A stretch of 20,030 nt of DNA. Origin: Symsagittifera roscoffensis (Eukaryota > Xenacoelomorpha > Acoela > Convolutidae). Of this stretch, positions 1 to 8,568 are shown one piece after another (within the stretch, counting starts at the first letter, position 1; each line of letters starts with the position of its first letter). The translations under genes were made by a program, and so were the position numbers. A model generated the notes under the pieces. That model ran no database searches, was not told where the DNA came from, and worked only from the letters and a program-made list of their open reading frames with translations. Where the stretch lies: NCBI RefSeq assembly GCF_963678635.1, contig NW_026971689.1, forward strand, positions 188,001 through 208,030, read 5' to 3'.

Positions 1-2
1 AA

Positions 3-450
3 AATAGATCACGAGATAACTCGCAAAATAGAATTTCAAACAATAATAATCAACGAAGGAGCTATTCCTATTCCCCTCATAGAAATAACAACCGTTACCA
101 CAATTCCCTAAATAAGTATAGAAGTTTTACACAAAACATCAAAGGCAAATTAATCAAGTACAAACAACTGAAGAAACAAATTCAGACCCCCTGGTTTTGA
201 TACCACAGAAAGTACTGAATTACAATTAAATGACATTAACTATGAACCAACAGACAGCGAAAGCGATACAGATAACACTATCTCAGTTAATATGATAACA
301 GTTGAAAATGACTACGAACCTATCATATATGAACATCCCTTCAGGTCACACATTTACGAAAATCAATTGGAACTTCTTCATGATTATTACACTAGACCTA
401 CTAGTAATAATCTACCAGTTACAAAGGAAGAAATGAAAATAACACTGTAA
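3..450 (+). pseudogene. gag nucleocapsid tail and gag-pol linker, copy 1
   Basis: The first 140 bases, read from position 3, give an Asn/Arg/Ser-rich peptide with repeated NRS, NNN and RRS units. This is the basic RNA-binding tail of a retroelement nucleocapsid. The frame shifts near 146 and again near 190. From 190 to the TAA at 448 a single frame gives an acidic stretch (TDSESDTDNT, ENDYEPIIYE, SHIYENQLEL) that matches copy 2 at 3899-4110. In copy 2 this acidic stretch leads straight into the protease, so it is probably the linker between nucleocapsid and protease. The gene is broken by at least two frameshifts and one stop. The upstream capsid portion is outside the window. Confidence 0.7.
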
Positions 451-469
451 CTAAATCCGAAAAAAAACA

Positions 470-750
470 ATGCCAAAGTACAAACCACATTTATCAAAAT
501 ATACAAAACGAACAACCAAGAAAAAATTTTGGACAATCCCAATTCTCTTAGAAAGTCCAAAAAGTAAAGAATTTCAACCACCAGATCTTGAGATAGATTT
601 TATAATATTTTTTAAAAATATCATTAATATACCCACTTGGAGTGAAATCAAAACATTACATACCCCTGAATACCATTATTATACCCACTTGAAATGAAAT
701 CAAAACATTACATACCCATGAAGACCATTAATACCCATGAAAATAGCCAG
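470..750 (+). pseudogene. retroelement aspartic protease, copy 1, active site lost
   Basis: The frame starting at 470 carries the pre-protease block ILLESPKSKEFQPPDLEIDF followed by NIINIPTWSEIK, matching copy 2 at 4200-4320. Retroelement proteases cleave the Gag-Pol polyprotein and use a D-S/T-G triplet. Copy 2 retains DSGAEL between the two blocks. Here the same interval reads only FIIFFK: nine bases are missing and the rest is altered, so no catalytic aspartate remains. A 52-bp tandem duplication follows directly and ends the open frame at about 695. This copy cannot encode a working protease. Confidence 0.75.
629..732 (+). repeat. 52-bp tandem duplication in the protease remnant
   Basis: Positions 629-680 and 681-732 are two adjacent copies of a 52-base unit beginning atacccactt and containing gaaatcaaaacattacatac. 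They differ at only a few bases. Copy 2 has one unit here (about 4301-4350), so the duplication arose in copy 1 after the two copies separated. Confidence 0.85.
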
Positions 751-825
751 TAAGTTAGCAACAGCTTAAGGATCAACTTTAGATAACTATGGAAATTTTC
801 AACTTTTCCTTGCTCCACTAGAATT

Positions 826-1703
826 ATGGGACAAAAAAATTTGAACAAACCATTTAAACAAACATTTCACATAACAAATATAAAACACAATCTCATTGGC
901 GTACCGTTTGTACTAAATATATTCCCAAAAAAGAAAATTTTAAATAGTAAAATCCATATAAAAGACAAGTATACAAGAATGAAAGTCACAGCCTTAACAT
1001 TCTTTAAAAGATTAAACAAACAACAACCAATTTTCTCCAAATTTTACGTTACTTACAATCAGGAACGAAAATAACTGAAACCACTATCAGGAGATGTACA
1101 TAAATTTTCAATAAAACACGTTCACCAGTATGATAAAAATAAAAACAAACAACAACTTTTCATGTCAGACCTTAAATTTAAACCCAATCATAATTTTTTC
1201 GAATAAAAATTTCATCCTTAGAATACATGAAAAACTCAAAGTCCGATTTTATTTCATTACACGTATATAATAATTCACCATACCAAATGACATTACCTCT
1301 AGGACTTTTAGGATATTGTGAAACAAATGCTACAACTTCACCCACAAACGAAGTAGCATATCGAGTCAATAATAAATGTCAACTACTAGATATTTGTCAA
1401 TCAACAATTCTTGATGAAGAATTATCAATAAACAATATAATAAGCAACAAAAAAATAATTACGGATTACTTCACGAAAACACCATATTTTAAACCAACGT
1501 TCAAAATAACAGATTATACAGAAGAAAAACAAAAATTTTTAATAATGTTCAATTTTCAACACTCTCAAAGAACACAGAATGAATTCGCCAAAATTAGCCA
1601 AACTACTACTAAAATATCCAACAGTTTACGCAACATCAAAATTTGATGTTGGGAAAGTTAGTTCATCGCTACATTTACCTTTATAACTTGACGCAATTTT
1701 CAA
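826..1703 (+). pseudogene. protease-RT linker region of pol, copy 1
   Basis: Two open stretches, 826-1074 in frame 1 and 1227-1646 in frame 3, are separated by frameshifts and stops. They encode the segment between protease and RT. Landmarks are KPFKQTFHITNIKHN, NSKIHIKDKYTRMK, FSKFY..YNQERK, and in the second stretch YNNSPYQMTLPLGLLGYCE, EVAYRVNN and LLDICQSTILDEELSINN. Nearly the same words occur in copy 2 at 4440-5210, so these are real coding remnants and not chance frames. I recognise no catalytic domain. The YNNSPYQ..LPLGLLG..E block recalls the fold upstream of RT in many Gypsy Pol proteins, but that is inference. The second stretch runs off frame after FQHSQ. Confidence 0.7.
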
Positions 1704-2530
1704 AAAACAAAGAGCAAGCAAAGTACCAATACACCTACATGATAAAGTAAACAGATTATTTGCCATTTAAGAACAATATGAAATTATATCACTAGTAAAT
1801 AAAGAAGAACAACCAAAACGTAACACCTTTTTGATCCCAGTTTTCATCCTAGCTAAAAAAGAATCACTAAAAATAGTTCTAGACGCTACATATCTCAATT
1901 CACTAATTGACGAATGGAAATGCAATTGGCCTATTGAACCAGTTCAAGTCATCCTAACAAAGCTAAATGGTAAATTCTTCACAACTGCAGATATGAATAG
2001 TGGACACAGTCAAATGCCATTAGATGAACAATCACGACGATTAACACGATTAGTTATTGGAAATCTACGATACGAATTCAATAGATTATTCTATGGAATG
2101 TCCATAGGACCAGCAAATTTTTCAGCCTTTATGAGTAAAATTTTAGAACACTTATTTTCAAGAAAAATGCAATCACATACTTAGACGATGCTTTCATGCA
2201 ATCACAAAATAAAGAATAAATGTTTACATTTTTAGAACAGTATCATCAAATACTCAAAAAAAACAAGAAAACAGCCTCGGACCACTCACATTTTTTCTTA
2301 ACACGTATAAAGTGTCTTGGATACATTATTGAAAGAAACACTATAACTCCATTAAAATCACGCATCGACGCAATTCAAAAAACTTCAACTACCCACAAGT
2401 AAAAAGTAAATCCAAGAATTCCTTGGAAAATGAATTTCTTAAGTAAATATGTATACAAAATGCAATTTTACTTGAAACCCTTCTATAACATCCTTAGACA
2501 ACAAAATAAATTTGAATGGACAGCAATTTT
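1704..2530 (+). pseudogene. reverse transcriptase domain, copy 1
   Basis: Frame 1 gives KQRASKVPIHL, then a stop at 1768-1770, then an open run to 2182. The fingers and palm are clear: KIVLDATYLNSLIDE; motif A as FFTTADMNS, with its catalytic Asp codon at 1990-1992; and motif B as LFYGMSIGPANFSAFM. The motif C tetrad YLDD is at 2178-2189 but lies in frame 3, so a one-base loss in the A-run just before it splits the active site across two frames. The thumb follows in frame 3 (FLEQYHQIL, HFFLTRIKCLGYIIE, then NFLSKYVYKMQFYL..FYNILRQQN at 2430-2520). The domain stops at FEWT, where copy 2 sequence begins. RT would copy the element RNA into DNA; this one cannot. Confidence 0.9.
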
Positions 2531-3960
2531 AAATTTAAATATAGGACCTGAACTAATTAATACGCCACTTCATAAAAACTGGATACATAGACGCACCGCG
2601 TTAAGACAAACAACACTTGATGGCGCAGCTCAAAATGGTTTCCAGTTTTATCTATTGGAAAAAATTCACATAAGAATTTTCAAAAATGTTTGATTCTGAA
2701 AGAAACGAACAACATCAAAGAGTTTTATGTAACGAAATTCGCAGGTTACCAAACGAAACAATTAAACAATTGGCAGGTATAACCGAAGCACTAGTTCGAA
2801 AAGCAGATTTACTTAACACACATGATTATAAAAACACGAAAATGACGGAAATCTTATTGATGACTCTGACATTTCAATTATGGAAAATAGCTATTTAAAA
2901 GAGAGCGTCACATCCTTCCTCAATTCGAGAACCAGATTTAGACTTAAGAAAACTAGTTGATAAATTAGAACAAGCAGAAATCACAATGAAACTTGAAGAG
3001 ACAGAAAATCTCAAACTACAATATGTTTAAAAATTGAAACAAATTCAAGCATATAAACAACATACAGGATTCAGATGTAGATTATCTGAAAAAATCACTG
3101 AAATTCTAAACATATATGAGAAAAATCTATATTTTTAAAGGTGAACCATCTTTCAAAAAATAGTGTAATTCTTGATACTGACACAGTATTGCCGAATGTA
3201 GACAAAAGCAACAAGATAATCAGAAAAAACCACGAAAGTACAAAGAACCCATTAAATCATTCTATCAGTACATGAAAAAAAACCAAAACTTACCAAATAA
3301 AAATATACACAGTAATAACATCTCTGGAAAACCACTTCCAAGTAATTAAAATTATTCACGAAACCAATCACCATATAACTCAAGTTATAGAGGTAGATCC
3401 CCAGAACGAAAAAATTCACAAAATTTCTCAAAAAAAGATATAGTCGATCAAATAGTCGAAATAATCAATACCGAAATAACTATTCACGATCAAACTCGAA
3501 CAGAAGAGAATTGTTTGATACCAGATCGCATTCAAACCCTAGGAACAGACACAATTCCAACGATAGATCACGAAATTCATCATACAATAGAAATTTAAAC
3601 TATTCCAACAATAGAATTAGAAGCTATTCAAATAATCGAAATCAATATTATCCAAACAAAAGATCAAGAAATAACTCAAACAAAAAATCAAATTATCACA
3701 AATCCAATGATACTTATCAGAACAGATAAGGAAACAATTTACAAAATTGAAACTCAAACTATAACACTAAACAAAGAAAATATTTCCAATCTCCTCATAG
3801 GAATGATAACCGTTACCCCGATTCCCAACACAGATATAGAAGCAATACACCGAAGCATCAAATATAAATTAATCAAGTACAAACAACTGAAGACACAACT
3901 TCAGACCCTCCTGGTATCGATGATACAGGGAATACTGAACTACAATTAAATGACATTAAC
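2531..3960 (+). pseudogene. gag (capsid and nucleocapsid), copy 2
   Basis: Frame 1 from about 2560 reads HFIKTGYIDAP, then from 2686 MFDSERNEQHQRVLCNEIRR and LPNETIKQLAGI, the helical style of a Gypsy capsid. Next comes a Lys/Glu-rich segment (LRKLVDKLEQAEITMKLEE) and a broken zinc knuckle at 3164-3199, where a Cys, the spaced His (3182) and the final Cys of HSIAEC are visible. The second Cys position is a TGA and the Cys-to-His spacing is two codons short. The nucleocapsid tail (3436-3729) is an Arg/Ser/Asn/Tyr repeat (SRSNSRNNQYRNN, NRSRNNSN). The frame shifts at the A-run 3431-3436, with stops at 3727, 3748 and 3865. Gag would form the particle and bind RNA. Confidence 0.8.
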
Positions 3961-4407
3961 TGCGAAACAACAGACAGTGAAAATGATACAGAGAACACCA
4001 TCTTAGTTAATATGATTGAAGTTGAAAATGATTATGAATCTGTTATATATGAACAACCTTTTCAATCACACATCTACGAAAATCAAATAGAACTTCTACA
4101 ATTTTGCTGCAATAGACCTACCAGTATTAATATACCAAGTACAAATCACATTTATCAAAACATACAAAAAGACTTACCAAAAGAAAAAATTTGGACAATT
4201 TCATTTCTCTTGGAAAGTCCAAAAAGTAAAAAAATTCAACCACCGGATCTTGAAATAAGCTTTTTAATTGACTCAGGAGCAGAATTAAATATCATTAACA
4301 TTCCCACATGGAAAGAAATCAAAATTACACATCCAAAGTTATTACCCTTGAAAACAACCAGTAAACTAGCAACATCACTAGGCTCAACGCTAACAAAGTA
4401 TGGATAA
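3961..4407 (+). pseudogene. aspartic protease with DSG, copy 2
   Basis: This is the same frame as the nucleocapsid tail. An acidic linker (ENDYESVIYEQPF, SHIYENQIELL) leads to FLLESPKSKKIQPPDLEISF and then LIDSGAELNIINIPTW, with the catalytic D-S-G codons at 4270-4278. That is the retropepsin signature; the active enzyme is a dimer that cuts the polyprotein. The frame stays open until the TGA-free TAA near 4405, after SKLATSLGSTLTKYG, close to the usual end of such a domain. It is the best preserved catalytic module in the window. It still lies in a frame with upstream stops and a broken downstream pol, so it is classed as part of a pseudogene. Confidence 0.85.
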
Positions 4408-4429
4408 ATCTAACTTTTCCTTGTTCCCT

Positions 4430-5431
4430 TTAGAACAATGGAACAAAATAAACTCCTAGACAAACCGTTTAAACAAAAACTCCAAATAACAGACATAAAA
4501 ATAAAATATTTTTGGAATACGATTTATAACTAAATATGTTCAAACAATAAACATTTTAAATAGTAAAATCCATATAAAGGATAAATACACAAGAATGAAA
4601 AACACAGCATAATTTTTTTCAAAGAATTAACAAACAACCACCATTTTTCTCTAAATTTTACCCTATATACAATCAGGAACGAAAATACCTGAAGCCACTA
4701 TCAGGAAATGTATATAAATTCTCAATCAAACAAGTTCACCAATATGTTAAAGAACAAATTAAACAACACTTCTACATGTCAGACCTTGAATCATAAATTT
4801 TTTCGAGTAACAATTTCATCCATAAAATACATGAAACATTCAAACTCTGATGATATTTCTTTATATGTATACAACAATTCACCATATCAAATAACATTAC
4901 CTCTAGGACTTTTAGGATTTTGTGAAATAAATGCAACAACTACCCCCACAAAAGAAGTAGCATATCGAGTCAACAATATATTACAACTTTTAGATATATG
5001 TCAATCAACATTTTTGATGAAGATTTATCAATAAATAAAAAAAAAATCACGAAAAAAAATACAGATTTTTTCACAAAAACACCTTATTTTAAACCAACAT
5101 TTAAAATATCACATTACACAAAAGAACAACAGAAAGTTTTAACAAGGTATATTTTTCAACACTTTCAAAAACACAGAACAAATTTGAAAATAAAGCTGAT
5201 TTATTATTAAAATACCCAACAGTTTACGCAACATCTAATTTTGATGTTGGAAAATTATTTTCACCACTACATCTACCTTTGAAGCCTGACACAGTTTTCA
5301 AAAAACAAAGAGCGAGTAAAGTACCAATTCCCCTTAAATGATAAAGTAAACATACTACTTGACATTTTAGAACAAAATGAAATGATATCTCCTGTAAATA
5401 CAGAAGAGTAACTAAAAAGAAACAATTTATC
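4430..5431 (+). pseudogene. protease-RT linker region of pol, copy 2
   Basis: Positions 4440-4700 are heavily broken but still show KLLDKPFKQ and NPYKG/KYTRMK-like remnants in changing frames. The run at 4708-5034 is cleaner: KFFRVTISSIKYMK, then YNNSPYQITLPLGLLGFCE, KEVAYRVNNILQLLDICQST. The next block, around 5060-5200, has DFFTKTPYFKPTFKI and FQHFQKHRTN. Each has a counterpart in copy 1 at 1200-1600. No enzyme motif is seen. At least four frameshifts interrupt it. Its role in the live element, as structural connector or divergent protease C-terminus, cannot be settled from sequence alone. Confidence 0.65.
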
Positions 5432-6120
5432 AATCCAGTTATAACTCTAGCTAAAGGAGAATCCTAAAAATAGTTCTAGACGCTAGATATCTCAATTCAC
5501 TCATTGATGAATCTAAAGAGAATTGGCCTATTGAACCTATTCAAGTAATTTTAACAAAAACAAACGTTAAATATTTCACAACCACAGATATGAATAGTGC
5601 ATATAATCAAAAGTCATTGGACGCACAATCACATACATTGACACAATTTGTTATTGGAAATCATAAATACGAATTTAATACACTGTTCTATGGAATATCC
5701 ACGGGACCAGAAGCTTTTTCAGCTTTTATGAGTAAATTTTTTGGACCACTTATACTCAAGAAAATTGCAATCACATACTTAGACGATGTTTTCATGCAAT
5801 CACAAACAAAGATGAAATATTCATAGTTTTAGAACAATATCAACAAATAATAAAAACCGAAAACATGAAAGCAGCCCCGGACAAATCACCTTTTTTCTTA
5901 ACACGCGTAAAACTTCTTGGACACATTTTGTAAGAAATATTATTACTCCATAAAAATCACGCTTAGATGCAATTCAAAAACTCCAACCACCTACAAATAA
6001 AAAGAAAATCCAAGATTTCCTTGGAATGTTAAACTTCTTGGAAAATGCAATTATACTTAAGACCTTTCTATAACATTCTTAGACAACAAAACAACTTTGA
6101 ATGGACAATAAAACACCAAA
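5432..6120 (+). pseudogene. reverse transcriptase domain, copy 2
   Basis: Frame 2 gives NPVITLAKGES and then a one-base loss shifts to frame 1, open from 5455 to 5826. There the text is KIVLDARYLNSLIDES, WPIEPIQVILTK, motif A YFTTTDMNSAYNQ, motif B LFYGISTGPEAFSAFM and motif C ITYLDDVFMQSQ, with the YLDD codons at 5776-5787. Fingers, palm and catalytic aspartates are therefore in one frame here, unlike copy 1. A lost base after QSQTK ends the frame at 5824. The thumb continues as LEQYQQII, APDKSPFFLTRVKLLGHIL and, after more shifts, MQLYLRPFYNILRQQNNFEW. The FLGMLNFLSKYVY segment known from copy 1 is shortened by a small deletion at about 6040. Confidence 0.9.
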
Positions 6121-6465
6121 CTCCATTTGAAGAATTCAAAAAATTTCTAACAGAACAAATATCAAATACAATTCTAGACCCCAATCAATCATTTCATGCA
6201 TTATACGACTCTCTAACTTTATGAGATAATGCACAGCTATAATATAGACACTTTCCGAATATAAATTTTTGATACTTGGATCAAAACATCCAACAGTTTT
6301 AATTACAAATCACAAACCAATTATTTTTCTTTTTACACAAAAATCAAATCGAAACCATAGAGTTAAAAGATTTCAATTAATCTTATTGAAATTTCCAAAC
6401 TTACCTATAGTTTGGTCAGCAGGAAAGTTTAGAAAGTTTGGACCTTTAGAAACATCCATAAAGTA
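6100..6465 (+). pseudogene. RNase H domain, fragment 1 (core deleted)
   Basis: After FEWTIKHQTPFEEFKKF the frame gives LTEQISNTILDPNQSFHALYD, reaching the first RNase H acidic residue at about 6207. It then jumps directly to a sequence corresponding to the LSTL part of fragment 2. The intervening core (the ALLQSHNG and ISANS strands) is missing. A later stretch, 6269-6466, encodes LGSKHPTVLITNHKPIIFLF and HRVKRFQLILLKFPNLPIVW, the distal RNase H part with its H-K-P and tail. RNase H would remove RNA from the RNA-DNA hybrid during reverse transcription. The missing core lies just downstream, at 6607-6720. Confidence 0.8.
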
Positions 6466-7120
6466 GAAAAAAATTAATACGTTTCCAAATTTATCAAGAA
6501 ACAGGACTTACATGTAAACATAGAAAATCACTCTATAAAACACAATAATCCGAAATACTTGTCGAATAAGAACAAGGTTTCAATATGGATACTGGAAAAT
6601 TAATAATTTGCGATGCTTTGAATTTTGGCATTTGCGCAGCTTTGTTACAATCACACAATGGAACGATTAAAATGAATCTCATATCAGCAAATTCTTGTTT
6701 ATTTACAAAAGCTGAACTACGACTCTCTACCTTTATGAGATAAAGCACAGCTATAAAATATTCACTTTCCGAATTTGAATTTTTGATAATTCTATCAAAA
6801 TATCCAACAGTTTTATTTACAAATCACAAACCAATTATTTTTCTTTTTACACAAAAATCAAATCCAAACCATAGAGTTTAAAGATTCCAATTAATCATAT
6901 TGAAATTTCCAAACTTACATATACTTTGGTCAGCAGGAAAGCTTAGAAAGTTTGGACCTTTAGAAACATCCATAAAGTAGAAAAAAATTAATACGTTTCC
7001 AAATTTATCAAGAAACAGGACTTACATGTAAACATAGAAAATCACTCTATAAAACACAATAATCCGAAATACTTGTCGAATAAGAACAAGGTTTCGATAT
7101 GAATACTGGAAAATTAATAA
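6204..7120 (+). repeat. 403-bp direct repeat (6204-6606 and 6718-7120), offset 514 bp
   Basis: The two arms start at a shared tacgactctct and end at a shared aaaattaataa, with no net length change between them. Identity is uneven. From the start to about 6437 the arms differ at roughly 20 of 235 positions. The last 166 bases (6441-6606 against 6955-7120) differ at only two, near the end. The 111 bases between the arms (6607-6717) encode an RNase H core. After the first arm comes that RNase H core; after the second comes the start of env. Confidence 0.9.
6607..6960 (+). pseudogene. RNase H domain, fragment 2 (core plus distal part)
   Basis: Directly after the first repeat arm the sequence reads CDALNFGICAALLQSHNG, then MNLISANSCLFTKAELRLSTL. 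This is the RNase H core with its first catalytic Asp and the conserved Glu of the AELRL helix. These residues are absent from fragment 1. The second repeat arm then supplies a damaged distal part in shifting frames. The proximal part (FEWT to HALYD) is not repeated here. The two fragments together cover one RNase H domain, but their order is scrambled by the 514-bp repeat. Confidence 0.75.
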
Positions 7121-7121
7121 A

Positions 7122-8540
7122 TGGCCCCCACACAACACATCATCCTCTAAAAGAAGGAACCTCATACATCCCCAGTAAACTTTCTCAGAAACGCAGGAAA
7201 CACTCGCGGAAAAACAAAACCACAAGACATGGAAAGTACAAGACTACAGGAACTATCACTAATGAACATTACGTATTTTAGCGCAATTCATTATGACTTC
7301 CACTTAGACATGAAAAGACTACACAATCAGTAGAATTTTTCAAGAAATATCACTCTCATAATTAGAAACAATACATCACGTATGTGAACTAGAAAGATCA
7401 CAAATTTTGCAATCGCTAGCACTAGCAGTTCTAAAAATACCCTCCGCAGGATATTAATTATCCGGAAATAAATCAAACTGCCTTGATTATGAACGAAACA
7501 TCTTATGGTTTAAAACTTGCACCAAAAATATCACCTTTATATGTTTTTGAAGATAAGCGATGTTATAAAAGAATACCGATATTCTATGAAAATAAAGCAC
7601 GTTTTGTTGATTCACTTTCAAAAAGAACATATTTTTGGGATACAGCAGTAACATGTGGATCGGAAAATAGCCACAATGTTGTACAGTTAAATCCCGAAGA
7701 AGAAAAATTAAATCTACTTACACCATATCCCACATTGATGCAACCATTAAAAAAAGTTTTCACCCGATAGTATTAGAGCTATTGCTCGAAATCCAAATAA
7801 CGATCCAAATTGATAGGAATATACTCATCACTAATATACAGCTTCAAGTCCGTACACAAAAATTTCATGAACTACTAAAAGAAACAGAAGCTATACAACG
7901 ACAATCAATACATCAATATTTGCGCATATTTGCAGAAACCGCAGGCTTTTCAGACATTTACACACAAGAATACAGCGGCTATTTCGAAGATAATAAAGAC
8001 TATATATATTTAAACGGCAAAAAAAAGACCACAAGGTCACAAGATATCTCACCAATAAAAATTTTTTGCTTCAATACTTTGAGAAACAAAATTATTGCCT
8101 TTCTAGGATTGCCCTATTACTTCTTAGAAAGATTGACTATATTATACGCAATGTTTAACTTTATTGGATTTCATTTTTCTTTATTGAAAGGAATCTATAA
8201 CACATGCGCAATACACACACAAAATAATCGACAAGCAAGCTTAGCACGTATATTAATTGCAGGATTTTTTTCCACTTCAATAAATAAAATACCTTTAGAC
8301 GAACAAATAAAAGAATATAATACAAAAGTATCAACAAAATCGAACACAAATGACGAATCACAAAATAATACAAATGTATCACCCACAGCACCCCAATTAC
8401 CAAATTTACATCACGACCATCAATTATCCTTAGTACCGAATTATATACAAAGTCACATTCACCATATAGTAACACAAAATTCTCAAAACAACAATACATA
8501 TGCACAAATAATCGAACAACCTCAAACCACCACTTTTTAA
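7122..8540 (+). pseudogene. env-like membrane glycoprotein gene (broken)
   Basis: A likely start ATG lies at 7122, where the shared repeat ends. Frame 3 remnants up to about 7320 include LMNITYFSAIHYDFHLDMK. Frame 1 at 7483-7770 gives a Cys-containing ectodomain (CYKRIPIFYENKARFVDS, KRTYFWDTAVTCGSENSHNV, LLTPYPTLMQP). Frame 3 from 7782 gives a Gln/Glu-rich helix, then a hydrophobic span over residues 103-137 (about 8088-8192, IIAFLGLPYYFLERLTILYA) that should cross the membrane, and a polar Asn/Gln/His-rich tail ending at 8540. Position after pol, an ectodomain with Cys, a membrane span and a tail match an Env. I cannot assign it to a fusion-protein class. Stops and at least two frameshifts break it, so no protein is made. 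Confidence 0.7.
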
Positions 8541-8568
8541 TCTCAGTATAATCATTTTTTAGCCCACG

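Larger units (their letters stand above)
1..2530 (+). mobile_element. Ty3/Gypsy-type retroelement, copy 1 (partial, decayed)
   Basis: A gag-pol fragment whose left end lies outside the window. In order it holds the nucleocapsid tail, an acidic linker, a damaged protease, the protease-RT linker and the RT palm, ending at the RT/RNase H boundary. The same blocks recur in the same order in copy 2, offset by about 3719 bp at the gag tail and 3598 bp at the YLDD motif; by eye the two are roughly 85-90 percent identical. Protease before RT, a YLDD catalytic motif and env after pol fit the Ty3/Gypsy order. Integrase, which defines the order, cannot be seen, so the family call rests on the RT. No LTR is visible on this copy. 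Confidence 0.85.
2531..8540 (+). mobile_element. Ty3/Gypsy-type retroelement with env, copy 2 (decayed, no integrase)
   Basis: A longer second copy in the same orientation as copy 1. It holds gag capsid and nucleocapsid (2531-3960), protease (to 4407), linker (to 5430), RT (to about 6120), RNase H (two fragments, to about 6960) and env (7122-8540). The right boundary is uncertain: the unrecognised frame at 8569-10376 may belong to it. The 5' part of gag and both LTRs are not seen. No zinc-binding HHCC or D,D-35-E integrase segment is recognisable, and pol passes from RNase H to env within a few hundred bases. The copy carries many frameshifts and stops. Confidence 0.8.

Noticed and set aside
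387-581. Minus-strand open frame across the copy 1 linker and protease
   Set aside because: It is the antisense shadow of gag-pol remnants that are confirmed by comparison with copy 2.
6533-7225. Two minus-strand frames (6533-6748, 7022-7225) with similar ends
   Set aside because: Their similarity comes from the 403-bp direct repeat, not from a gene family.
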